Source: Saccoglossus kowalevskii (lineage: Eukaryota > Hemichordata > Enteropneusta > Harrimaniidae). From it: a stretch of 10,117 bases of DNA. The stretch covers positions 1 to 10,117 of the forward strand of contig NW_003115542.1 in assembly GCF_000003605.2 (NCBI RefSeq). The letters are read 5' to 3'. Position 1 is the stretch's first letter, and each line of letters opens with the position of its first letter. Made by a program: the position numbers and the translations under genes. Of the stretch, positions 1 to 6,925 are shown piece after piece. The notes under the pieces were generated by a model that saw only the letters and a list, made by a program, of their open reading frames with translations, was not told the origin of the DNA and searched no databases.

Positions 1-514
1 ATCCAAGCAAAGGTCCAACTGCCTTAATATTGTTAAGGTGCGAGGGTGCAATAAACAATTTAGACAAATTATAAATGTCTAAATCTAAATTCGCAAAATA
101 TAGCTCAGAATATAATTTCTAAATATCTGTTAGCAATTTAATTCTAAATGTTTTCTATAACTAAAAACTATCGATGGGCGTTAAGGTAAACGTATTTGGA
201 AAAGCTGGCTATACATGGATACATTTAAGAAGATCCCTGTTGGTGTGTAGCTGTGCTTTCTAGCTTGAGATGATCTTAAGATCGTTGCTGCATTTTGTAT
301 ATGTAGGTGTTATATATTATTCCAAATATTCCTTTATCTTTGTTTAGCAAGTTTAGCAGTCATAGACAATATACATAGCTTAGCTACCATAGTACTCGAA
401 AGACAATTCTGCAACTATGTTCTCCATCACTGCGCCGCAAACGTTCATTTAGAGCACATGCGCAAACGCTTCACACTCTACCACCTACAATGTGCATAAT
501 AAAGGTGAACCACC
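1..514. other. AT-rich non-coding stretch, no gene seen
   Basis: All frames are broken by stops and no RNA gene or structured repeat is visible. The only local structure is the 12-bp palindrome GATCTTAAGATC at 272-283, which is within chance expectation. A short region around 420-480 is a little richer in G+C and contains GCGC and CATGCGCAAACG motifs, but it has no other sign of a promoter. Confidence 0.6.
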
Positions 515-740
515 GCCATATAATGGTGTTAGCATAGCATATATTGTCTTTTTACCATCATATGATTAAAATTAATATGTAATATGACGTCACCTAATAT
601 ATAATGGTGTTTGCATATAATATAATGACGTTGAATCGCAAAACGATAAAGTTACATCATAGCCATATAATAAGGTGTTCTAGTAATATAAAGTTAGCTA
701 TCAATATAAGGCAGTATATTGGTGTTCCATATAAGGCAGT
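515..740 (+). repeat. Degenerate repeat cluster, ATATAATGGTGTT units
   Basis: Four related units occur here: ATATAATGGTGTT at 518-530, the same 13 bases at 599-611, ATATAATAAGGTGTT at 665-679, and TATATTGGTGTT at 715-726. The first and third are both preceded by GCC. The first two continue into similar GCATA-rich tails, so similarity extends to about 26 bases. Spacing is irregular, at about 81, 66 and 50 bases. Inside the last part, ATATAAGGCAGT is repeated exactly at 704-715 and 729-740, a period of 25. A fifth isolated copy is at 6210-6221. This could be a decayed minisatellite or independent AT-rich drift. The function is unknown. Confidence 0.45.
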
Positions 741-1709
741 GGTCAATCGTATCTACATACTTTCATTTCAAAACGATTGTGTTGCTCGGTAGTTAATGTC
801 GACACAATCGTTTAAAGTCATTCTTGTGGAAATATTTCACAGAATAAAATTCTCCCCACAGCCGCAAATATCACTTGAAATTGAAATGTATGAAACACAG
901 AATGGGTATAATGGAATGAAATAGAATGGTATTAAATACGTTCATTACAATATGTAGTGTTCGTAACACAAAATGCTTTGAGCTAATATAACGGATTCAA
1001 AATCAATGCAAGCAATACTGTACTGGTAATTTATAACTTAAGGTAGACAAAAGTTTGCACGAGTTGTTTTGCAATTGTGACTACACAACGGCTATACATA
1101 TTTGTTTAGAAGATTGATTGCTCAAATGTTAGTATTTACTCATCTGATATTAAATCAAGACCCATCAAATATACACAATTGTCACAGGGTAAATTATACG
1201 GTGAGGCACTATGGTGTGGTAGAATCGCCAAACGTAATTCAGAAATACAATGGCCAAAATAAAGTACCGTCACCGACCTTGTGGTTGGGTTCTTCACCCC
1301 AAAATACACAATGTAAATAATGTATATATATATTGGTATTGATATATGATCATACACAGTAATGCCAGGGTAGAACGTTGGGGTAGAACACACACCTGTA
1401 ACAAACATGAACGCACTTCAAGAAACACAAGTATATGTGGTCAACGAAATATTTAATATAGAATAATCTCAAATAATATTTGTAATGCAAATCACAATAT
1501 TTTACCATAAATAAAGCAATAAGTACATTAATATTTAAATGCAAATAACCATGGTTAATGCACTAAACAACGTAATAAGTACACAATCCGTAAATACAAG
1601 TAAATAACGTTTTACACTGTCACTTGTAGACTGTTAACATCAATCACTGTATCGTAACGACGAAATGAGTAACGTAGAAATAACAACGTAACGTCAAAGA
1701 CGACTTAGC
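741..1709. other. AT-rich non-coding stretch with two octamer motifs
   Basis: No convincing gene is seen. Short open frames on both strands (for example 1102-1320 plus and 1136-1408 minus) have low-complexity translations with no recognisable domain. A TA-rich run lies at 1321-1333. ATGCAAAT octamers occur at 1485-1492 and 1539-1546, and the second abuts the 12-bp palindrome TAACCATGGTTA at 1546-1557. The ten bases AATAAGTACA are repeated at 1518-1527 and 1574-1583. The part from 1640 to 1705 is rich in AACG and ACG steps, with no clear unit. Confidence 0.5.
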
Positions 1710-1952
1710 TTATGTAGTTAACCCAGTTCCATACACGATGTTCGTTGTATCACACGATTTAATGTCTCGATTGTGGTTCGACAATCTCTTAGTTGCTGCA
1801 CAGCTATGGAGACTCGGTGGCTTCACCATGTAGAATACTATATCTGGTAGAAGCACATGTAGTTGGCCATTGGGTATCAGGATCTGACAACAGATGTTAA
1901 CTGTGACAGGCGGCAGAGAGAAGTGATCCCTTTGTTTCACGACACGTGACAA
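1710..1952 (-). other. GC-richer block with an open minus-strand frame
   Basis: This block, especially 1780-1950, is visibly richer in G+C than its surroundings and stays open on the minus strand for about 80 codons. It has no ATG at its upstream end, only an internal one. Read on the minus strand, a pyrimidine-rich tract (plus 1905-1923) ends in CACAG at plus 1901-1905, which looks like a 3' splice site. ATG|GTGAAG further on could be a donor. I recognise no domain in the translation. A chance ORF in a locally GC-rich tract, or an exon of a fast-evolving gene, are both possible. The hairpin GATTGT-GGTTCG-ACAATC (1769-1786) and a CACGTG E-box (1943-1948) also lie here. Confidence 0.15.
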
Positions 1953-2960
1953 GTTAATTTATTCAGGAAGTTTCATTTTCAGATGGGTTAGTCACGCCCA
2001 TTAAAGTACAGCGCCATCTCTGGCCAAATTAATTAAACTTAATTACCGAATTGGCAAAATGTACAATGTTAGGTTACCGAGAAATGACCCCGTGACATTA
2101 TCTTGTCTTGCATATTTAGTTACGTGCGATACAGTAAACGTGCAACTCTTGACGTAATACGCATGTTACAGGTTGAAGGCCAATATGCATATAGGTGTAC
2201 AACACCACATCCATCTCTTCTCAAATAAACATCATTATGTAGCAACTTCAGCTCTTTCAATTATGTTTATCCAGATTATATTAAACTTGTTCACAGTCTT
2301 CTTGATGTGCAGCGTAACCTTCACATCTCGCATTTCCCCAATGCCACCTAACAATACCTGCTAACCAATATCTCCACCCCGGAAGGTGATGGAGTTGGTC
2401 ATCACATTAAATTACTCACATTATGCAATAAACCAAATTGACTGTTGTTTCACAACCGTTGACTATGTAGAATGTTTTTTCACACAGGATAGGACGCGTG
2501 TTTTAGTTTCACCAAAAATTGGTATCGGTTTCTTCGAGTTATAAGCAAATATTTTCCCGTAAGACGTACGTCAGTCTTATTTATGAAATATCCTGTAATC
2601 AAGTACACTGACACCTGGTCTAGAATCAAATAAGCATGTCATCGATTATCCACGAACGAACATTTAAGTATGTGAATATACATAACTAGAGATATAGTAG
2701 TTCACCTTTCGAATATTGTCTTCTTTTTGAAACTTTGTCCATGTTTTATTTTTCAATGTATTTTCACCTCTGACCTTATTTCGCCTGACCCTTCAGTAGA
2801 ATCTGAATTATACTTTGATTTTTCCTTGAATCAATTTCTTATACAAACTATCAACGTTTATAATGTATAATTTACTGAAGTCTTGCATGCGCGACCGGCA
2901 TCAAGAAATGCTTGCAATTATCAAATGATCTCTTTTTCTCAGTCTTGTCGAAGAACATGA
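1953..2960. other. Non-coding stretch, little structure
   Basis: No convincing gene is seen. An imperfect inverted repeat (GCCAA...TTGGC arms with AATTAA/TTAATT inside) spans 2023-2055. A 30-codon ORF from ATG at 2263 encodes a hydrophobic run resembling a signal peptide and is described under findings. The rest, including 2360-2960, is unstructured AT-rich DNA. Confidence 0.5.
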
Positions 2961-2998
2961 TAACACAGTTTGCGACTTTATTTATTCAGTCTCATCAG
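2961..2998 (-). ncRNA. Hammerhead-ribozyme-like core, degenerate
   Basis: On the minus strand, CTGATGAG (plus 2991-2998) is followed by a four-base-pair stem II, GACT/AGTC (plus 2988-2991 and 2974-2977), around a ten-base loop. GCAAAC (plus 2968-2973) comes next. The hammerhead core is CUGAUGA, stem II, GAA, stem III, then UH before the cleavage point. Here CTGATGA is intact, G12 is present, and the second base of GAA is C, so the site is probably inactive. A minimal stem III AAC-TGT-GTT (plus 2962-2970) follows, with A (2961) as the H position. I see no convincing stem I. Type I hammerheads with very short stem III are known from Penelope-like elements and related retroelements, so this may be a relic of one. 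No reverse-transcriptase remnant is visible nearby. Confidence 0.4.
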
Positions 2999-3342
2999 CA
3001 AATCCATAAGTTGTAGTCGAAGACACGTATAATAGTGCTTTGTTAGCATTAAATAAATAAAGTAATCAATGTGTTGCATTATTTTCGAATGTGTGTATAG
3101 TATACGTGTATTATAATATAATGCATATTAATAACATGAATAATTAGCCCAAACATTAATGATTTACAGATACCACTAAGTTAAGAACTATTGAATTCGT
3201 ATATTTTTATACGTTAAATACATAAACCCACCATAATTAGTATAATATAGCCTATTTACACTGCTATGTGTATGTCACGTTCCAGGGCAAACACTTGTCC
3301 TAAAAATATAGTTACATTACTAATTCATTGCAATACAACTGC
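2999..3342. other. AT-rich non-coding stretch
   Basis: No gene is seen. AATAAATAAAGT at 3052-3063 is the exact reverse complement of 2975-2986, inside the hammerhead-like core. GTCGAAGA occurs at 3016-3023 and at 2947-2954, flanking that core in direct orientation 69 bases apart. From 3080 to 3260 the DNA is dominated by ATA/TAT steps. Confidence 0.5.
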
Positions 3343-3347
3343 GCAAA

Positions 3348-3395
<48 letters not shown>

Positions 3396-3400
3396 TTTGC
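3343..3400. repeat. 58-bp perfect palindrome centred on (TA)21
   Basis: GCAAAGGA (3343-3350), an uninterrupted (TA)21 run (3351-3392) and TCCTTTGC (3393-3400) form one perfect 58-bp palindrome. The unique 8-base arms are exact reverse complements and abut the microsatellite on both sides, which is not expected if a TA run simply expanded in random DNA. The sequence could extrude as a cruciform. It may be the end-to-end core of a small foldback element, or a microsatellite born inside a palindrome. The repeat count may be affected by replication slippage or assembly. Confidence 0.9.
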
Positions 3401-4022
3401 AACACCCATAAGATCATAATGGTAATGTTTATTGGTCTTTGAAACTAGAGGCATTATCAGAGCATGGGTCTTATTTTAGAACTCCTGCCAAGATGGTATT
3501 CCCAGAATAGCGCCAGTTGTTCAAGAATCATTAAACTTTAATTTCCAAGAATCAACACATACCAAAAATTATATCTCAAAAGTGAATATTCGTGGTGTAT
3601 TTTAAGTCTAACCGAAGTGGAAATCTGTTAGTACTCTAAATATCCAAACATATTTTAGTATAAGGTAGTAAATATCATTCATATTTTTTTATATATATTT
3701 TATTTTTTTCATTTTATTTGCTGGTATTTTTAAGTTTTGGTAATCGCGAAAGCCCCTTGTGCCCAAAAAAGCCCAAACTAGGATTTTATTTTAATCAGAT
3801 TGTGCGATTTATAGGCATAAATGGCCAAGGTTCAGGGACACCACCTGGGTTTCCACTTGAGCCAATCAGAATGTGACCTTGCTAGCAGTTGTGTCACGTA
3901 GGCAACTCAGTAGATTCTAAACATCTTGTATTATTCAAATAACAGCACACCTGGTAGTTTCCAATTGTACTTCAAAAGTTCTAAACACCCTTTGCTATGT
4001 AAATCACATGTATTCCTCTTAG
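3401..4022. other. Non-coding stretch with T-rich tract
   Basis: No gene is seen. A strongly T-rich segment lies at about 3680-3735 on the plus strand. CAAGAATCA is repeated in direct orientation at 3522-3530 and 3547-3555. The region 3860-3900 is closer to average composition and contains a CCAAT box (in GAGCCAATCAG), but no downstream transcript start can be argued. Confidence 0.45.
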
Positions 4023-4129
4023 ATTCCAACTGTCATTCCAGAGTTGAAAACAAGTATGATCTGCCAATCACCTTTATGACAGTTATCACACGGCAATGCA
4101 CACCATTTCTTCTATTTGCGGGGTGTGAG
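4023..4129 (+). CDS. Possible internal exon, cysteine-bearing (weak)
   Basis: A good 3' splice site, TATTCCTCTTAG ending at 4022, precedes an open frame entered in phase 1 (AT completes a split codon, then Ser-Asn-Cys-His). It ends at a consensus-like donor GAG|GTAATA at 4129/4130, in phase 0. The translation has Cys-His near the start and then a Cys 21 residues later. That is the same Cys-to-Cys distance as in the candidate exon at 4388, and both carry a Phe-(Met/Ile)-Thr motif before the later Cys. The open frame runs well beyond both splice sites, from about 3926 to 4300. It may be a diverged duplicate of the 4388 exon, or just a chance ORF. The donor phase does not match that exon's acceptor, so the two need not be spliced together. 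Confidence 0.15.
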
Positions 4130-4387
4130 GTAATATGGCAGAAACTTATAATAATAGATGCTGACACTGGCACAGATGCCTTCTGTACACATAACGCAAT
4201 TTTAAATTATTTTATATTATCTTATTATTATATTCTATATGGACCACAGAGTGAGAGCGAGAGAGAAAAATACAGTTGTATCCTGTTTACAACATGTTGA
4301 CACCGACAACCAAGAGGCTATGAAAACATCTACTTTATAACATCAATACTTAAAATTTATACCGTATATTTAATTGCATTCTTTTAG

Positions 4388-4504
4388 GACTGAAAAAGTG
4401 CCATCAGTGTGGTGTGACCGTCCAATCGTTTGCAATACCTTCTTTCATTACAGATACATTGGTATGCGAGCGTGCATACATGGTTTGTTTAGCAATGAAA
4501 AACG
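4388..4504 (+). CDS. Candidate Ly6/CD59-type three-finger domain exon
   Basis: The pyrimidine-rich acceptor TTGCATTCTTTTAG ends at 4387. The frame enters in phase 1 (GA completes a split codon) and continues Leu-Lys-Lys-Cys-His-Gln-Cys-Gly. The first pair is Cys-x2-Cys. After 18 residues comes Cys-x6-Cys followed by LAMKNG. Ly6/uPAR/CD59 domains start with L-x-C-x-x-C and carry a later C-x6-C-L-x-x-K-x-G segment, so the order and spacing agree. A donor CG|GTATGC after 4504 would give a phase-1 exit. Phase-1 introns are, as I recall, usual in this family. If not spliced, the frame stays open to 4548, adds one more Cys and stops at 4549-4551. Such proteins are secreted or GPI-anchored and disulphide-rich, acting as receptors or modulators. 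Against it: only about 39 codons, no signal-peptide exon seen, a competing 83-codon antisense frame (4448-4699), and two hairpins overlapping the 3' part. Confidence 0.33.
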
Positions 4505-4528
4505 GTATGCGAGTAAAAAATCGCATAC
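4462..4528. repeat. Two hairpins sharing the arm GTATGC(GA)
   Basis: GTATGC (4462-4467) pairs with GCATAC (4474-4479) across a 6-base loop. GTATGCGA (4505-4512) pairs with TCGCATAC (4521-4528) across an 8-base loop. The ten bases GGTATGCGAG are repeated exactly at 4461-4470 and 4504-4513, so the arm occurs four times in alternating orientation within 67 bases. The second hairpin starts exactly at the proposed splice donor of the 4388 exon. The arrangement may be a duplicated palindromic unit, and it is also an argument against simple coding sequence here. Confidence 0.7.
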
Positions 4529-4556
4529 TTGACTGCCGCTTGAAGATGTGATGACA

Positions 4557-4566
4557 ATGACGTCAT
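4557..4566. promoter_or_regulatory. CRE-like palindrome ATGACGTCAT
   Basis: This is a full consensus cAMP-response-element palindrome (TGACGTCA at 4558-4565), the site bound by CREB/ATF bZIP factors. It is directly followed by the palindrome-like CATGGCCATGG. A second full TGACGTCA lies at 585-592. No promoter can be tied to either, so binding is only a possibility. Confidence 0.3.
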
Positions 4567-4872
4567 GGCCATGGAAGCTGTGATTTGCATTACGCAAATT
4601 TAACAACAATGTATCAGTAATTATTTTAATACATCGCAACTTTAAGCGACCCGTAATTGCCACATATTTAAACGATATTTCGTCCCTAACAAATGTCATA
4701 TTACATTTTTAGTGACATGTTATTTTAATTGAAACATACTAGTTAAATTAAAAACACATGTGTTATATTTGAAAACACACACACGAGTGTTTGTCTGAAC
4801 AACTGAAATACTTTGTGTTCTATTAATCACATTGTGAACCTAAAAATCATTTCACGTCAATATGAACGTGTA
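4567..4872. other. AT-rich non-coding stretch
   Basis: An octamer motif lies on the minus strand (4583-4590). AACACATGTGTT (4753-4764) is a 12-bp palindrome, followed by a short CA run with GTGTTT opposing it at 4773-4792. No plus-strand gene is seen. A minus-strand ATG-initiated frame of 83 codons covers 4448-4699 with no recognisable domain. Confidence 0.4.
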
Positions 4873-4900
4873 AATAAAGTGTTTATTGAATTTGAATTAA
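4873..4900 (+). repeat. LINE-like 3' tail, AATAAA plus ATTGAATTTGAATT
   Basis: AATAAA (4873-4878) is followed by GTGTTTATTGAATTTGAATT. Many non-LTR retrotransposons of invertebrates end in short reiterated tails such as ATTGA or TTGAA units after a polyadenylation-like motif. This may therefore be the 3' end of an old, truncated insertion lying upstream on the plus strand. No reverse-transcriptase sequence is recognisable, so the call rests on the tail alone. Confidence 0.25.
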
Positions 4901-4954
4901 TGTTACCATTATGTCACAGGCTAATACTAAACACAATCTATAGACTGGGATTCG

Positions 4955-5284
4955 ATGGAAACACACAGTAAACATCTTATAGTATATGATCTAACTAGCC
5001 GATCACCAAGGGTGACTAAATTGAATAATAATGGTCTTGACATTCAACAAATTGTAACACAGTTTTATTATCCGATTTTACCAAATTCAGCATTACCAAC
5101 AGTCAGTCACATACCAGTACCATCCCAGGTATCAGGTTATGGAATTGTATGTACTCTTACATTGCCTTGCCAACGCATAACAAACATTGGAAACGTGGCG
5201 ATTACCTCCTTGGCCTATTGGGTTGAGGAATTGAGCCGTTGGAGGAAGATAATTGTAATATGTTATATAATTATTCTACTATAA
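4955..5284 (+). other. Unassigned 109-codon open frame
   Basis: This ATG-initiated frame of 109 codons is open from 4931. The translation is less low-complexity than others in the window and includes Cys-x5-Cys near residue 67. It ends in a basic-then-hydrophobic tail (RWRK followed by IIVICYIIILL). I recognise no family. The tail could be a membrane anchor, but a run of ATA/ATT/TTA-type codons is expected in AT-rich DNA. CAG|GTATCA at about 5130 is a possible donor inside it. Its length is compatible with chance in 10 kb, so I treat it as probably non-coding. Confidence 0.12.
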
Positions 5285-5350
5285 ATAATGTTTTAGTGTA
5301 ATGTTCTCAGGCATTTCTCAATTTCAAGTACTTCGGAGTGCAGATACATA

Positions 5351-5376
5351 CAGCAGTAGCTGTAGTAGTAGTGTTA
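5351..5376 (+). repeat. Imperfect (GTA)n trinucleotide tract
   Basis: CAGCAGTAGCTGTAGTAGTAGTG is a short, interrupted GTA/GCA trinucleotide repeat. It is an ordinary microsatellite relic with no other associated feature. Confidence 0.6.
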
Positions 5377-5417
5377 GTGCCTTGTAACCACATACCAAGA
5401 TGTGATACAAAGATCCT

Positions 5418-5538
5418 ACGCCAAGTTACTGTGTCGTAATAATGAGATACTTCCTCGTAATAACGCGTTAGGCATTTTTTTGTAAACAGTTTGAAATAGT
5501 ACAGAGATATACCTCATTATGACGAGACACGCCAAATT
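5418..5538. mobile_element. MITE-like inverted repeat with flanking direct repeat
   Basis: TCGTAATAATGAGATAC (5434-5450) matches the reverse complement of 5511-5527 (TCGTCATAATGAGGTAT) at 14 of 17 positions, with GTG/GTGT just outside each arm. A third partial copy, CTCGTAATAACG, lies between them at 5455-5466. The pair is bracketed by ACGCCAAGTT (5418-5427) and ACGCCAAATT (5529-5538), a 9-of-10 direct repeat that could be a worn target-site duplication. Non-autonomous elements built from CTCGTAATAACGAG-type palindromic motifs occur in several marine invertebrate genomes, from memory. No transposase is present. The order and superfamily are unknown. Confidence 0.4.
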
Positions 5539-6180
5539 CCAGTGAGATTTGATTTCTGAGCGGAATCACGGGAATTGTAGTTATTCGAATTTCCATTTTT
5601 TCGAAGAAGTAGCTATTAAACAATTAGTATGGCGTTACGGTGACAGATGTATAATAATGTATAATTACGAACATGACAAACAGTAATATCACAACTGATT
5701 GCCCAATTATTGTACATTTCTAATGGATAACAATGGCGACTTTCTGGTTACGCATAATCGGTTAATGCTATTTGTGTTATCGTGTACGCTTCAGTAGTTT
5801 ACCGTAACAGAGCCGCAATATATTCGACAAAACTTTAAATACAATTGATCGCAGTAATACATATATTAATAAAAATATCGAAAAACGACCGTATATCACA
5901 TGTGTACTTCACAGTCATACTATTAAAGCTATCACATCCATTTTGTCCAACATCAGGAAGATTAAGGGCCCAGCTTCCCTGTCCGACTGACTACTTAGCG
6001 GTGAAAAAATAATATGCTAAACCACTACCAGGCTCGCGTCCTTCGCATGAGTTCAATCGGAGGAAAGTTGCGTTGTAAGTCCCGTGTGTGTTGTTTTCTT
6101 TCACATGAATCGTGGTTAAATTAGATGTCACAACCCCTTGACTAAAGACGTGATTTGGCTTTGTGCTTTGCAATCAGTCT
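5539..6180. other. Non-coding stretch with a GC-richer end
   Basis: 5539-5950 is unstructured AT-rich DNA. 5950-6180 is closer to balanced composition. GGAAG and CTTCC (5956-5960, 5974-5978) enclose the palindrome GGGCCC. A 60-codon minus-strand frame covers 5991-6173 without a recognisable domain. I see no gene or RNA I can support. Confidence 0.45.
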
Positions 6181-6246
6181 TTTTATGCGATGCGTACGGC
6201 ACGTTTTATATATAATGGTGTATAATTGAGAGCACACTGTATATAC

Positions 6247-6262
6247 ATATATATATATATAT
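6247..6262. repeat. (AT)8 microsatellite
   Basis: An uninterrupted (AT)8 run is bounded by GTATATAC upstream and ATACAC downstream. An isolated copy of the ATATAATGGTGT unit lies just before it at 6210-6221. Confidence 0.8.
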
Positions 6263-6264
6263 AC

Positions 6265-6590
6265 ACTATCAACACAAATAATGTTAATGTACAATCTGCG
6301 AGAAGGAATTGTTTGGTCCATTGACGAAATGTATTTTGATCAGAATTCTTTAATTTACTATCGCACTTTGGTTTAATAGCTAGAAACAGTTTGTTGGTAA
6401 AAAATAAATCTGTCTTCTAAAATGCTATTATCTGTATTGTATTGTTTTACTTCGTTATGTAACACTGTAAATGCAAATTTTCCTGGCAGAAACTACTTGA
6501 CACATAATTATTATGACAACCAGCTGAAATTATTTGCTAATTAATTTGCTTACCACAAGAGAGGGGGTGGAAAACAAATTAACAACAAGT
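6265..6590. other. Non-coding stretch
   Basis: No gene is seen. An ATGCAAAT octamer occurs at 6471-6478. The rest is AT-rich without visible repeats. Confidence 0.5.
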
Positions 6591-6624
6591 AGTCGATGGT
6601 GGTGGTTCAATTCCCCACCTGAGC
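6591..6624 (+). mobile_element. B-box-like fragment, possible tRNA-derived SINE relic
   Basis: GGTTCAATTCC (6604-6614) fits the RNA polymerase III B-box consensus GGTTCGANTCC with one change, and continues CCACCTGAGC. GGTGG (6601-6605) can pair with CCACC (6615-6619), though the loop is nine rather than seven bases. I find no convincing A-box 30-60 bases upstream and no intact cloverleaf, so this is not a tRNA gene. The text GGTTCAATTCCCCACCTGAG resembles the 3' part of tRNA-derived SINE heads of molluscs, from memory. Confidence 0.25.
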
Positions 6625-6890
6625 ATTCGCATTTAAACATTTTTCTGTTCATTTTTAAACACTTCAAGAAGCAAAATGCTTCAACGAAAAATGTTAATGT
6701 ATAAGACACATTTGTGTTTGTGGGAGAAATTGAAACTCATCCAAATTGTTTTACTTGAATCACTTCCGAAAACAAATACACGTGCAATGTTTCAATCTGT
6801 TATTCTATTGGCAGAGCCTCAACTAATATTGAACAATTTATTAAGATAATACTTCTTTTCATGATGAACACTATGTTGCCGTTCAAGTAA
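6625..6890. other. Non-coding stretch
   Basis: No gene, RNA or repeat is recognised. A short pyrimidine-then-AG site (CTATTGGCAG near 6805-6814) is the only splice-like signal and leads into no useful frame. Confidence 0.5.
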
Positions 6891-6925
6891 ATGTTAACTT
6901 GTGTTGTGCGCACGCTCATTCATAG

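Noticed and set aside
272-283. 12-bp palindrome GATCTTAAGATC
   Set aside because: Several of this length are expected by chance.
604-792. Plus frame as a gene
   Set aside because: It lies inside the ATATAATGGTGTT repeat cluster and its translation reflects the repeat.
1102-1408. Overlapping plus and minus frames
   Set aside because: The two frames oppose each other, the translations are dominated by AT-rich codons (Ile/Tyr), and there are no motifs.
3926-4300. 124-codon plus frame as a single-exon gene
   Set aside because: It opens at TTG, not ATG, the translation is low in complexity towards its end, and no domain is recognised. Only the splice-bounded part is kept as a weak exon candidate.
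4448-4699. 83-codon minus frame starting at ATG
   Set aside because: It has no recognisable domain and overlaps the better-supported plus-strand exon and the hairpin pair, so it is most likely an antisense shadow.
5991-6173. Minus-strand frame and tRNA-like text (TAGTGGTTTAGC, GCGAGCC)
   Set aside because: The A-box-like and B-box-like pieces are in the wrong order for a pol III gene, no cloverleaf folds by eye, and the frame has no domain.
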